Shown here piece after piece: positions 17,499 to 26,053 of a stretch of 64,000 nucleotides of DNA (within the stretch, counting starts at the first letter, position 1; each line of letters starts with the position of its first letter). Source of the stretch: JAITWN01 sp050486285 (GTDB lineage: Bacteria > Pseudomonadota > Gammaproteobacteria > SZUA-140). The translations under genes were made by a program, and so were the position numbers. The stretch lies in contig JBJHCZ010000007.1 of NCBI GenBank assembly GCA_050486285.1, forward strand, positions 85,550 to 149,549. Direction: 5' to 3'. The notes beneath the pieces were generated by a model, which was not told the origin of the DNA, ran no database searches, and saw only the letters and a program-made list of their open reading frames with translations.

Positions 17499-18752
17499 TC
17501 ATGCCCTCGTCCTCGCGCCGCGTACGCGCTCGAGATGCCAGAGGAGGAATACCGAGGTGATCAGCAGGAAGATCGCGACGAAATTACCCTTGATGAAGAT
17601 CGAGGCATCGGTCAGTGAAAACGTCGCAAGACCGGCGATGAGCAACATGCCGGGCAGCGCACTGCCGGGTGACTGCCTGAAGGTGCGCGCGAACAACCAG
17701 AACGGATAAAACAGCATGCCGAGAAAGACCGCGAAGCCGGTCAGCCCCCGCGACATCAGGACGTCGACATAGGCATTGTGCGCATGGGAGTGGTCGCCGA
17801 CACCGGGATGCAGCAGGCCCTGCTCGATATACGGCAGCAGCGCCTCGTAGTAATTGCCGCGGCCCACGCCGAAGACCGGATTGTCGCGGAACACCATCCA
17901 GCCGGCGCGCCACATCTCGAAACGTACTGCCGTGCCAAGACCCTGGTCATGGTCCCGGCCTTCGTGTTCGAGATAACCGCCGATTTCGGTGACGGCCCGG
18001 TCGATACGATGACTGACCTCCGGCACGGTGAAATAGGCCGCCAGCGGCAGGACCAGACTCGCGATCAGCGCGCCAATGCGCCAGCGCCCGCGCAGGCACA
18101 AGCCGGCCCACATCAGCATCAACACGACGAGACCGAGCCAGGCGCCGCGTGATCCCGATAGCGCGACGGCCGTCAGCGCGGCAAGCACGAGCAGCGGCAC
18201 GAGCCAGCGCAGCCGACCCCAGTGGTCCCAGCTCGCGAGCAGCCAAATCGCGACCAGCGCCGCGAACGGCCCCATCAGGTTCGGGCTGTAATGGCCCTGC
18301 GCGCGCGCGAGTCCGGCGACATGGATATCGTGCAGCGCATGCAGGCCGAGCACCGGCGCGGCCAGCAGGATGCCGGCAAGCAGCCAGCGCCAGCCCTCGG
18401 GATACTGCCGCAGCAGCAGGTACAGCGGCACGACCAGCAGATAACGGATATCGACGCCGAGATGCCGGGTCTGGTTCTCGCCCCAGCCATTGATCAGTCC
18501 CGACACGACATAGGAGAGAAAGAAGCCCGCGCACAACCACAGCCAGATGCGTTCCTCGCGATGAAGACCGCTGAAGTCGCGGCGTCTCGCCAGATCATAC
18601 AGCCCGATCAGCACCAGCAGCGTGAAGATCCCGCTGAACCACGAGCCGACGCTGACGCCGCCGATCGGAAACAGGAACAGCAGCAGATAAATCGTTCGCT
18701 CCCGGATCCGCGTGCCGCTGAAGGCCGGCGCCGGCGGCGCGCTCACGCTCAC
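17499..18752 (-). CDS. waaL: O-antigen ligase-like membrane protein
   Basis: A 417-residue polytopic protein with about 11-12 hydrophobic segments and a large periplasmic loop. The Wzy_C/WaaL signature is visible: ALSGSRGAWLGLVVL in the middle, FGVGRGNYYEALLPY, and HSHAHNAYVDVLMSRGLTG, whose histidine is typical of the catalytic loop. It would join undecaprenyl-linked O-antigen to lipid A-core. The GTG start overlaps the waaF stop (GTGA). An O-antigen polymerase has the same fold; position in the heptose/core operon favours ligase. Confidence 0.82.
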   Translation of the reverse strand: MSVSAPPAPAFSGTRIRERTIYLLLFLFPIGGVSVGSWFSGIFTLLVLIGLYDLARRRDFSGLHREERIWLWLCAGFFLSYVVSGLINGWGENQTRHLGVDIRYLLVVPLYLLLRQYPEGWRWLLAGILLAAPVLGLHALHDIHVAGLARAQGHYSPNLMGPFAALVAIWLLASWDHWGRLRWLVPLLVLAALTAVALSGSRGAWLGLVVLMLMWAGLCLRGRWRIGALIASLVLPLAAYFTVPEVSHRIDRAVTEIGGYLEHEGRDHDQGLGTAVRFEMWRAGWMVFRDNPVFGVGRGNYYEALLPYIEQGLLHPGVGDHSHAHNAYVDVLMSRGLTGFAVFLGMLFYPFWLFARTFRQSPGSALPGMLLIAGLATFSLTDASIFIKGNFVAIFLLITSVFLLWHLERVRGARTRA

Positions 18753-19804
18753 GCGGATGCCTCGCGCGCGGCCGAATACACGCTATCGACCCCGATCCCG
18801 CGCAGGCAATCGAAATGCCCCAGCGGACACTCCCGCTCGAAACACGGGCTGCATTCGAGCGCCAGGTACATGATCCGCGCGTCGTCGCTGAGCGGCGGCG
18901 TGAACGCCGGCGACGACGAGCCGTACAGCGCAACCACCTTTCTTCCGGTCGCCGCCGCGATATGCATCAACCCCGAGTCATTGGTGACGACGAGTTCGGT
19001 CAGCGCGATCAGGTCGACGGCGTCCTCGAGCCGCGTACGACCCGACAGGTCGATGACACGATCGCCGGCCTGCGCCGCGATCTCCGCGCACACCGGCTGG
19101 TCCTTCACCGAACCGAACAACCAGACCTGCCAGCCCTCGTCGAGCAGCCTCGTCGCCAGCGCGGCGAAGTTTTCCGCCGGCCAGCGCTTGGCCGGGCCAT
19201 ACTCGGCGCCCGGCACGAAACCGGCGACCGGTCGCTCGGTCGACAGCGCGAGGTCCTGCAACAGCCGGGTCTGGTTGTCGGCGCTGGTCTCCAGATGCGG
19301 CAGCGGGATCTTCGGCGGCAGCGGCGCGCCGCGCTCGAGTCCGAGTGCGACGTAGCGCTGCACGGTCTGCGTCAGCACCGCCGTGTCGAGCGGGCGGATG
19401 TCGTTGACGAGGCGATAGCGCGATTCGCCGAGATAGCCGATGCGGCGCGGCACCTTCGCGAAGAACGGGGTCAGCGCCGACTTGAACGAGCGCGGCAGCA
19501 CGATCGCCTGGTCGTAGCGCTCGCGGCGCAGGCGGCGGCCGATGCGCCAGCGCGCGCCGAGGCCGAGCGCGCCGTGGTCGACCGGCATCTCGATGTGATG
19601 GCGCACCTCGGGCATGCGGCCGAGCAGCGGACCCGACCAGGCCGGCGCAAGGACGTCGATCGCGGCCTCGGGGAAGCGTTCGCGCAGCGTCATGAACAGG
19701 CTCTGCGCCATGACCATATCGCCGACCCAGGCAGGGCCGACGACGAGTATTCTCGATTTCGGCGCCGGGATCCGCTTGCGGGTCCGAATCTCGGGCAGGC
19801 TCAT
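18749..19804 (-). CDS. waaF: ADP-heptose:LPS heptosyltransferase II
   Basis: A GT9 enzyme of 351 residues adding the second L-glycero-D-manno-heptose to the inner core. The N-terminal ILVVGPAWVGDMVMAQSLF and the GAEYGPAKRWP stretch are characteristic of WaaF, and ELVVTNDSGLMHIAAATGR is the donor site. ATG 19804 is chosen because it makes a 4-base ATGA overlap with hldD, the pattern used throughout this operon; 19822 is an alternative. The C-terminal CSPCFERECPLGHFDCLRGI is also family-typical. Confidence 0.94.
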   Translation of the reverse strand: MSLPEIRTRKRIPAPKSRILVVGPAWVGDMVMAQSLFMTLRERFPEAAIDVLAPAWSGPLLGRMPEVRHHIEMPVDHGALGLGARWRIGRRLRRERYDQAIVLPRSFKSALTPFFAKVPRRIGYLGESRYRLVNDIRPLDTAVLTQTVQRYVALGLERGAPLPPKIPLPHLETSADNQTRLLQDLALSTERPVAGFVPGAEYGPAKRWPAENFAALATRLLDEGWQVWLFGSVKDQPVCAEIAAQAGDRVIDLSGRTRLEDAVDLIALTELVVTNDSGLMHIAAATGRKVVALYGSSSPAFTPPLSDDARIMYLALECSPCFERECPLGHFDCLRGIGVDSVYSAAREASA

Positions 19805-20751
19805 CGATCGCCGTTGAGCCACTGCAGATAGGCGGCGACGCCCTGCTCGACGGTCATGAACGGCGCGTCGTAACCGGCGGCGCGCAGCGCCGACATGTCG
19901 GCCTCGGTGTAGCTCTGGTAGCGGCCCTTCAGGTGATCCGGGAACGGGATGTACTCGAGCTCGCCCTGCCCGTGCCAGGCAAGCACCGCGCGGGCGACGT
20001 CATTGAAACTCTGGCTGCGGCCGGTGCCCAGATTGAAGATGCCGGACTTGTCCGGATGGCGCAGGAACCACAGGTTCACCGCGACGACGTCGTCGACATG
20101 GATGAAGTCGCGGCGCTGTTCGCCGTCGGCGTAGCCGTCGCAGCCGCTGAACAGCCGCACCTTGCCGGTCTCGCGCAACTGGTTGTTCAGATGGAAGGCG
20201 ACGCTCGCCATCTTGCCCTTGTGCTGCTCGCGCGGGCCGTAGACATTGAAATAGCGGAAGCCGGCGATCTGGGTCCTGGCCTTCGGCAACAGGCGACGCA
20301 CATACTGGTCGAACTGGAACTTCGAATACCCATACATGTTCAGCGGCCGCTCATGCGCGCGCGACTCGGAGAACACCGGGCCGGCGCCGTAGACCGAGGC
20401 CGACGAGGCGTACAGATACGGGATCTTGCGGTCGAGGCAGTAATGCAGCAGCGCCTTCGAGTACTCGTAGTTGATGCCCATCATATAGCGGCCGTCCCAC
20501 TCGGTCGTATCCGAGCAGGCGCCCTGGTGGAGGATCGCGTCGATGCGCTCGGGCAGGCCGCCGCCGGCGATCACGGCGCCGAGGAAGTCGTCCTTGTCGA
20601 TGTAGTCGGCGATCTCGCAGTCGGCGATGTTGCGGAATTTGGTGCCGTCGGTCAGGTCATCGACGACGATGACGTCATCGCGCCCGATCGCGTTCAGCGC
20701 CTTGACCAGATTGCTGCCGATGAAGCCGGCACCGCCAGTAACAACGATCAT
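19801..20751 (-). CDS. hldD: ADP-L-glycero-D-manno-heptose 6-epimerase
   Basis: This short-chain dehydrogenase converts ADP-D,D-heptose to ADP-L,D-heptose. The 316-residue length fits. Signatures include MIVVTGGAGFIGSNLVKALN (NADP-binding GxxGxxG), SSASVYGAG, and the catalytic YGYSKFQFDQYVR (YxxxK). It is upstream of waaF with a 4-base overlap. A nested palindromic element lies between it and hldE. Confidence 0.96.
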   Translation of the reverse strand: MIVVTGGAGFIGSNLVKALNAIGRDDVIVVDDLTDGTKFRNIADCEIADYIDKDDFLGAVIAGGGLPERIDAILHQGACSDTTEWDGRYMMGINYEYSKALLHYCLDRKIPYLYASSASVYGAGPVFSESRAHERPLNMYGYSKFQFDQYVRRLLPKARTQIAGFRYFNVYGPREQHKGKMASVAFHLNNQLRETGKVRLFSGCDGYADGEQRRDFIHVDDVVAVNLWFLRHPDKSGIFNLGTGRSQSFNDVARAVLAWHGQGELEYIPFPDHLKGRYQSYTEADMSALRAAGYDAPFMTVEQGVAAYLQWLNGDR

Positions 20752-20772
20752 GTAGTAATCCCGATTGATTCG

Positions 20773-20848
20773 GGGGGTCGAGTAGACTGATTCGGGGTCA
20801 GAGTAGACGATGTCTACTCTGACCCCGAATCAGTCTACTCTGACCCCC
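20773..20848. repeat. Nested double palindrome, GTCTACTCTGACCCC subtype
   Basis: The inner hairpin (20794-20826) has 15-bp arms and a GAT tip. It is enclosed by a second copy of the same core on each side (about 20773-20793 and 20827-20848), joined by the palindromic linker ACTGATTC / GAATCAGT. The left outer arm lacks one base (GTCGAGTAG instead of GTCAGAGTAG). The right outer arm encodes the last three residues and stop codon of hldE. Confidence 0.9.
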
Positions 20849-22271
20849 GCGTATCCCGCATTTTTTCGATGATGCGGGTCGTTGACACACCTTCTATATA
20901 GTCGAGCACGACGACCTCGCCGCCGCCGGCGCGTACGCAGTCGCCGCCGGCAATATTCTCGGGGCGGTAGTCGCCGCCCTTGACCAGCACCGTGGGCAGG
21001 AGCCGGCAGATCAGGCGTTCGGGCGTGTCCTCGGAGAACGGCACGACCCAGTCGACGCTGCCGAGGCCGGCGAGCACCGCCATGCGCTGCGCGAGCGCGT
21101 TGACCGGGCGGTTCGCGCCCTTCAGCCGTTTCACCGAGGCGTCGTCGTTGACCGCGACGATCAGGCGATCGCCGAGGCGGCGGGCCTGGGCGAGATAGGC
21201 GACGTGGCCGGCGTGCAGGATATCGAAGCAGCCGTTGGTCATGACGACCCGCTCGCCGTGGGCGCGGGCGTCGGCGACCAGCGCGGCCAGGCGTTCCTCG
21301 TCGACGACGCCGCCCTCGATCTCGTCCTGTTCACGCTGCGCGCGGCGCAGCTCGGGCACGGTCGCGGTCGCGGTGCCGAGCTTGCCGACGACGATGCCGG
21401 CGGCGAGGTTCGCGAGCGCGGTCGCGCCGGCGAGATCGGCGCCGGCGGCGAGCGCGGCGGCCAGCGCGGCGATGACGGTGTCGCCGGCGCCGGTGACGTC
21501 GTAGACCTCGCGCGCGCGCGTCGGCAGGTGCAGGGCCGGCTCGCCCTTGCGGATCAGCGTCATGCCCTTTTCGCTGCGGGTGATCAAGAGCGCGTCGAGC
21601 GCGAGTTCGGCGCGCAGGGCCTCGGCGCGCGCGACCAGCGCGTCGTCGGTGCGGCATTCGCCGGCGACCGCGCTGAATTCGGCGAGGTTCGGCGTGATCA
21701 GCGTCGCGCCGCGGTAGATCGTATAGTCGCTGCCCTTCGGATCGACCAGCACCGGCTTGCCGGCGGCGCGGGCGAGCGCGATCAGTCGCGGCGCCTGGCT
21801 CAGCGTGCCCTTGCCGTAGTCGGACAGCACGACCGCGCGGCAGGCCGGCAGCAGCGCCTCGAAGCGCGCAAGCAGGGCCTTGCCGTCGACCTCGTGGAAG
21901 CCGTCCTCGAAGTCGAGGCGGATCAGTTGCTGGTGGCGGCTGATCACCCGCAGCTTGGTGACCGTGGGCCGGCCCGGCGCGTGCTCGAAATGACAGCCGA
22001 CGCCGGCGGCGCCGAGGCGATGCTCCAGCGCGCGCGCGGCCTCGTCGTCGCCGGTCAGGCCGACGACGTCGGCGTGGCCGCCGAGCGAGGCGATGTTCAG
22101 CGCGACGTTGCCGGCGCCGCCCGGCCGCTCCTCGGACTCGCCGACATGCACGACCGGCACCGGCGCCTCCGGCGAGATCCGCGACGTGCTGCCGTACCAG
22201 TAACGGTCCAGCATCAGGTCGCCGACGACCAGCACTCGCGCCTGTTCGAAGTCGGGGATCGTGATCTTCAT
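20835..22271 (-). CDS. hldE: Bifunctional heptose-7-phosphate kinase / heptose-1-phosphate adenylyltransferase
   Basis: A two-domain enzyme of ADP-heptose synthesis, 478 residues. The N-terminal PfkB-type kinase begins VLVVGDLMLDRYWYGS and has RPGGAGNVALNIASL and the catalytic DVTGAGDTVIAALA. The C-terminal nucleotidyltransferase starts near residue 345 with VMTNGCFDILHAGHVAYL (HxGH). With gmhA and gmhB it supplies the complete pathway from sedoheptulose-7-phosphate. The C-terminal residues Gly-Ser-Glu and the TAG stop are encoded by the palindromic repeat. Confidence 0.95.
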   Translation of the reverse strand: MKITIPDFEQARVLVVGDLMLDRYWYGSTSRISPEAPVPVVHVGESEERPGGAGNVALNIASLGGHADVVGLTGDDEAARALEHRLGAAGVGCHFEHAPGRPTVTKLRVISRHQQLIRLDFEDGFHEVDGKALLARFEALLPACRAVVLSDYGKGTLSQAPRLIALARAAGKPVLVDPKGSDYTIYRGATLITPNLAEFSAVAGECRTDDALVARAEALRAELALDALLITRSEKGMTLIRKGEPALHLPTRAREVYDVTGAGDTVIAALAAALAAGADLAGATALANLAAGIVVGKLGTATATVPELRRAQREQDEIEGGVVDEERLAALVADARAHGERVVMTNGCFDILHAGHVAYLAQARRLGDRLIVAVNDDASVKRLKGANRPVNALAQRMAVLAGLGSVDWVVPFSEDTPERLICRLLPTVLVKGGDYRPENIAGGDCVRAGGGEVVVLDYIEGVSTTRIIEKMRDTRGSE

Positions 22272-22304
22272 CGCGCGGAAATCATAACATAGCCGGCGCA
22301 GGGG

Positions 22305-24029
22305 TCAGGGTTCGGCGAACTGGGCCTGGTAGAGGCGGGCGTAGGGGCCGTCGGCGGCGAGGAGGTCGCGGTGAGCGCCGGACTCGACGATGCGGCCCTG
22401 GTCGAGGACGACGATCAGGTCGGCGCTCTCGATCGTGGAGAGGCGGTGGGCGATGACGATGGTGGTGCGGCCGCGCCGCAGGTGGTCGAGCGCGGCCTGT
22501 ACCTGGCGCTCGGTGCCGGTGTCGAGCGCCGAGGTCGCCTCGTCCATGATCAGGATCGGCGCGTCCTTGCACAGCGCGCGCGCGATCGCGAGGCGCTGGC
22601 GCTGGCCGCCGGACAGCAGCACGCCGTTCTCGCCGATCGGCGTGTCGAGGCCGTCGGGCAACTCGGCCGCGAAATCCATGACGCGCGCGGCCTCGGCCGC
22701 GGCGACGATGCGCTCGCGCGGGATCTCGCCGCCGCCATAGGCGATGTTGTCGGCGATGCTGCCGTTGAACAGCACGACGTCCTGGGTCACGAGTGCGATG
22801 TTCGCGCGCAGGTCGTCGAGGCGGATCTCGCCGATGTCGATGCCGTCGACGAGGACGCGTCCCGCGGTCGGCGCGTAGAAGCGCGGGATCAGGTTGATCA
22901 GCGAGGTCTTGCCGGCGCCGGACGGGCCGACCAGCGCGACGGTCCGGCCCGGCTCGATCGCGAGCGTGATACCGTCGAGCACGGGCGCCGCCTGGTCGGC
23001 GTAACGCAGACCGACGCGGTCGAATTCGATGCGCCCCTGCAGTCGGCCAACCGCGCGGGTGCCGCGGTCAGGCTCGGATTCCTCGTCGAGCAGCCGGAAG
23101 ATGCTCTCCGAGGCGGCGAGCCCGCGCTGCAGGTGCTCGTTGACGCCGAGCAGGCGCTTGATCGGCGAGAACAGCATCGCCGCCGCGCCGAAGAACGACA
23201 CGAAGCCGCCGACCGTCATGTCCGACTGCGCCGCGGTGATGTAGATCACGACCGCGAGCGCGATGACGATGAAAAGCTGCACGATCGGCACGCTCGCCGC
23301 CGACACCACCGCGATCTTCATCGTGTAGCGGCGCACCCAGTTCGCGACCTCGTGGAAGCGCGTCCACACCTGGTCGCGCGCGCCGTAGACCTTGATGACG
23401 CGGCCGCCGCGGATCGATTCCTCGAGCACATGAGTCATGCCGCCCATCGACTGTTGGAGCATGCGGCTCATGCGCCGCAAGCGATGGCTGACGAGGTGGA
23501 CGACGAGGCCGATCGCCGGCGCGATCAGCACGAAGACCAGCGCCAGCTTCCAGTCCAGATAGAGCATCCATGCGAGCAGACCGATCACCGCGAGACCATC
23601 GCGGACGATGACGATCAGCACCGTCGTCGCCGCGGTGGTGACCTGGCTGACGTCATAGGTCAGCTTCGAGATCATCTCGCCGGAGGTGCGGCCGGCGAAG
23701 TAGCCGACCGGCAGGTCGACCAGCTTCGCGAACATGCGGTCGCGCAGGTCGAGCACGACCTTGTTCGCGACCCAGGCCAGCGCGACGGAGCTGATATACA
23801 TCGCGATGCCGCGCACGACGAACAGCGCGATCAGCAGGATCGGCATCAGCTTGATCCAGTCGGGATCCTTCTCGACGAAGGTCTGGTCGAGCAGCGGCTT
23901 GATCAGCGCCGGCATCGCCGGCTCGGTCAGCGCGGTGATGATCATCGCGACCAGCGCGAGCGTGAACAGCCGCCAGTAGGGCTTCACGAAGCCGAGCAGG
24001 CGTGCGTAGAGTTCGCGGCTGTTGTTCAT
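22305..24029 (-). CDS. msbA: Lipid A export ATP-binding/permease protein
   Basis: A half-size ABC transporter of about 574 residues that flips lipid A-core across the inner membrane. Six N-terminal membrane helices precede a nucleotide-binding domain with Walker A GPSGAGKTSLI, signature LSGGQRQRLAIARAL and Walker B ILIMDEATSALD. ATG 24029 makes an ATGA overlap with the lpxL-like gene; the longer frame to 24089 reads back into that gene. The location between hldE and the acyltransferase gene supports the lipid A assignment over other ABC exporters. Confidence 0.93.
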   Translation of the reverse strand: MNNSRELYARLLGFVKPYWRLFTLALVAMIITALTEPAMPALIKPLLDQTFVEKDPDWIKLMPILLIALFVVRGIAMYISSVALAWVANKVVLDLRDRMFAKLVDLPVGYFAGRTSGEMISKLTYDVSQVTTAATTVLIVIVRDGLAVIGLLAWMLYLDWKLALVFVLIAPAIGLVVHLVSHRLRRMSRMLQQSMGGMTHVLEESIRGGRVIKVYGARDQVWTRFHEVANWVRRYTMKIAVVSAASVPIVQLFIVIALAVVIYITAAQSDMTVGGFVSFFGAAAMLFSPIKRLLGVNEHLQRGLAASESIFRLLDEESEPDRGTRAVGRLQGRIEFDRVGLRYADQAAPVLDGITLAIEPGRTVALVGPSGAGKTSLINLIPRFYAPTAGRVLVDGIDIGEIRLDDLRANIALVTQDVVLFNGSIADNIAYGGGEIPRERIVAAAEAARVMDFAAELPDGLDTPIGENGVLLSGGQRQRLAIARALCKDAPILIMDEATSALDTGTERQVQAALDHLRRGRTTIVIAHRLSTIESADLIVVLDQGRIVESGAHRDLLAADGPYARLYQAQFAEP

Positions 24030-24952
24030 GCCGGGTCGTAGACTCCGGGTTGTCCTTCCGGACGCGCCCGGAAGCGGCGGTGCGTCCACAGGTACTGTTC
24101 GGGGCAGCGGCGCACCATGTCCTCGATGACCCGGTTGATCCGCGCGGTATCGGCGACCCCGTCGCCCGCGGGGAAGCCCTCGAGCGGCGGCAGCAGGGTC
24201 AGTCGATAGCCGCCGTCGGGAAGGCGTTGCGGAAAATAGGGTATCACAAGCGCGCCAGTCATGGCGGCGAAGCGGCCGGTGGCCGGATTCGACGCGGCCT
24301 CGACGCCGAAGAACGGGACGAAGACTCGGTTGTCGCGACGGTAGTCCTGGTCGGGCGCGTACCAGACCGCCTCGCCGTCCTTCAGGCAGCGCAGCATCGC
24401 GCGCACGTCATCTCGCTCGATCGAGCCGTCGAGATGACGGTCGATGCTGTGCAGCATGACATGGCTGATCACCCGATTCTCGTGCACGCGATACATCGGA
24501 TGGATCGGCGCCAGTGTATTCAGCATGCGCACGCCGAGTTCCGACGTCGTGAAATGGGCGGTCAGCAGGATGACGCCACGCCCGCCGGCCCGCGCGCGCT
24601 CGAGGTGTTCGAGGCCGTCGACCCCGGTGATCAGCGCGCGGATGCGGCGCTCGGACAGCCACCACCCCATCGCGGTCTCGACGACGCCGATCCCGAATGA
24701 ACGAAACGATGCGCGCAGCAGGCGCTCGCGTTCATCGGCGCGAAGTTCAGGGAAGCACAGCCGCAGGTTGGTCCCGGCGATGCGCGCACGGCGGGGTCCG
24801 AACCGGCGTATGAGTCGCCCGGCAAAGGCGCCGGTCGCGTGCGCGACGCGGACGGGCAGGTGCGCGACGACCCACACAAGGCCGACCAGCAGCCAGGTCG
24901 GCCAATGACGCGGCGACAACGGGACCGAGCGGGGCAGCGCCGCGCGTCTCAC
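24026..24952 (-). CDS. lpxL: Lipid A biosynthesis late acyltransferase (LpxL/HtrB type)
   Basis: A 308-residue membrane-bound acyltransferase. A hydrophobic N-terminal segment (WLLVGLVWVVAHLPVRVAH) anchors it. The catalytic HX4E box is ILLTAHFTTSELG, and VWYAPDQDYRRDNRVFVPFF is the second family block. It adds a secondary acyl chain to Kdo-lipid A. LpxM has the same motifs; LpxL is preferred as the only copy seen, but lpxM cannot be ruled out. The start overlaps the gmhB stop. Confidence 0.88.
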   Translation of the reverse strand: MRRAALPRSVPLSPRHWPTWLLVGLVWVVAHLPVRVAHATGAFAGRLIRRFGPRRARIAGTNLRLCFPELRADERERLLRASFRSFGIGVVETAMGWWLSERRIRALITGVDGLEHLERARAGGRGVILLTAHFTTSELGVRMLNTLAPIHPMYRVHENRVISHVMLHSIDRHLDGSIERDDVRAMLRCLKDGEAVWYAPDQDYRRDNRVFVPFFGVEAASNPATGRFAAMTGALVIPYFPQRLPDGGYRLTLLPPLEGFPAGDGVADTARINRVIEDMVRRCPEQYLWTHRRFRARPEGQPGVYDPA

Positions 24953-25506
24953 CGCCGTGATTCGATCAGCGCGGTGGCGGCGGCGGCGAGATCGGGAAAG
25001 ATCCCGGTGCCCGCCGGCAGACCGCCGGCCGCGCGCGCGGACTCGCCCTTGCCGGTCAGTACGAGGATCGGCCGCGCGCCGACCGCGACCGCGGCCTCGA
25101 GGTCGCGCAGGCTATCGCCGATGATCGGGACGCCGGCGAGATCGCAGGACAAGGCGGCGGCGACCTGGCGATAAAGGCCGGGCTTCGGCTTGCGGCAGTC
25201 GCACGCTTCATCGGGGCCGTGCGGGCAGATGAAGATGCCGGCGATCTCGCCGCCGGCCTCATGGATCAGGCCGAGCATCTTGTCGTGCATGCGCGCCAGC
25301 GTGCCGGCGGTGAACAGGCCGCGCGCGAGGCCGGACTGGTTGGTCGCGATCGCGATGGTGTAACCGGCGCGATGCAGGCGCGCGATCGCGTCGATGCTGC
25401 CGGGGAGCGGGATCCACTCGTCCGGGCCCTTGATGTAGTCCGGGGAATCCTCGTTGATGACGCCGTCGCGGTCGAGGATGACCAGCGGTCCGGGCGGCCT
25501 AGTCAT
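24949..25506 (-). CDS. gmhB: D-glycero-beta-D-manno-heptose-1,7-bisphosphate 7-phosphatase
   Basis: A 185-residue HAD-superfamily phosphatase. The nucleophile motif VILDRDGVINEDSPDYI is at the N-terminus, ATNQSGLARGLF is the Ser/Thr motif region, and CPHGPDEACDCRKPKPGLY carries the zinc-binding cysteines and His of this family. IIGDSLRDLEAA gives the acidic motif. It removes the 7-phosphate between the two HldE reactions. It overlaps gmhA by five bases. Confidence 0.94.
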   Translation of the reverse strand: MTRPPGPLVILDRDGVINEDSPDYIKGPDEWIPLPGSIDAIARLHRAGYTIAIATNQSGLARGLFTAGTLARMHDKMLGLIHEAGGEIAGIFICPHGPDEACDCRKPKPGLYRQVAAALSCDLAGVPIIGDSLRDLEAAVAVGARPILVLTGKGESARAAGGLPAGTGIFPDLAAAATALIESRR

Positions 25507-26053
25507 CCAGCAGCTCGCACAAGAGATGCCCGGCGAAGATATGGGCCTCCTGCACGCGAGCCGTCGGCTGGCCGGGGATGCCGATGTGGAGATCGACCAG
25601 CGCGGCGAGCTTGCCCGGCTCGCCGGTCAGCGCGATCGTGCGGCAATCGCGGGCCTTCGCGGCCTCGATCGCAGCGACGACGTTACGACTCGATCCGCTG
25701 GTCGACAGGCCGAGCACGACATCGCCGGCGCGGGCGAGGCCGTCGACCTGGCGCGCGAACACCTGCTCGAAGCCGTAGTCATTGCCGACCGAGGTCAGGA
25801 TCGAGGTGTCGGTGGTCAGCGCGATCGCCGGCAGGGCCGCGCGCTCGCGCTGGAAACGGCCGATGAACTCGGCGGCGATGTGCTGGGCATCGGCCGCGCT
25901 GCCGCCGTTGCCCATGATCAGCAGCTTGCCGCCGCGCTCGCGGCTGTCGCGGATCATCGCCGCGGCGAGCTCGAGCTGCGGCCACTGGCGACGGATGTGC
26001 CCGATCGCGGCCTCGTGACCCGCCAGCGCGCGCGCGAGGAGGTCACCCGCCAT
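25499..26053 (-). CDS. gmhA: Phosphoheptose (sedoheptulose-7-phosphate) isomerase
   Basis: A 184-residue SIS-domain isomerase making D-glycero-D-manno-heptose-7-phosphate, the first step of ADP-heptose synthesis. The motifs LLIMGNGGSAADAQHIAAEF and GLSTSGSSRNVVAAIEAAK are diagnostic. A strong GGAGGGG sits in the end of tolC just upstream; ATG 26053 is better spaced to it than GTG 26056. The C-terminus overlaps gmhB. A plain DiaA/SIS protein is the alternative, but adjacency to gmhB favours GmhA. Confidence 0.92.
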   Translation of the reverse strand: MAGDLLARALAGHEAAIGHIRRQWPQLELAAAMIRDSRERGGKLLIMGNGGSAADAQHIAAEFIGRFQRERAALPAIALTTDTSILTSVGNDYGFEQVFARQVDGLARAGDVVLGLSTSGSSRNVVAAIEAAKARDCRTIALTGEPGKLAALVDLHIGIPGQPTARVQEAHIFAGHLLCELLDD

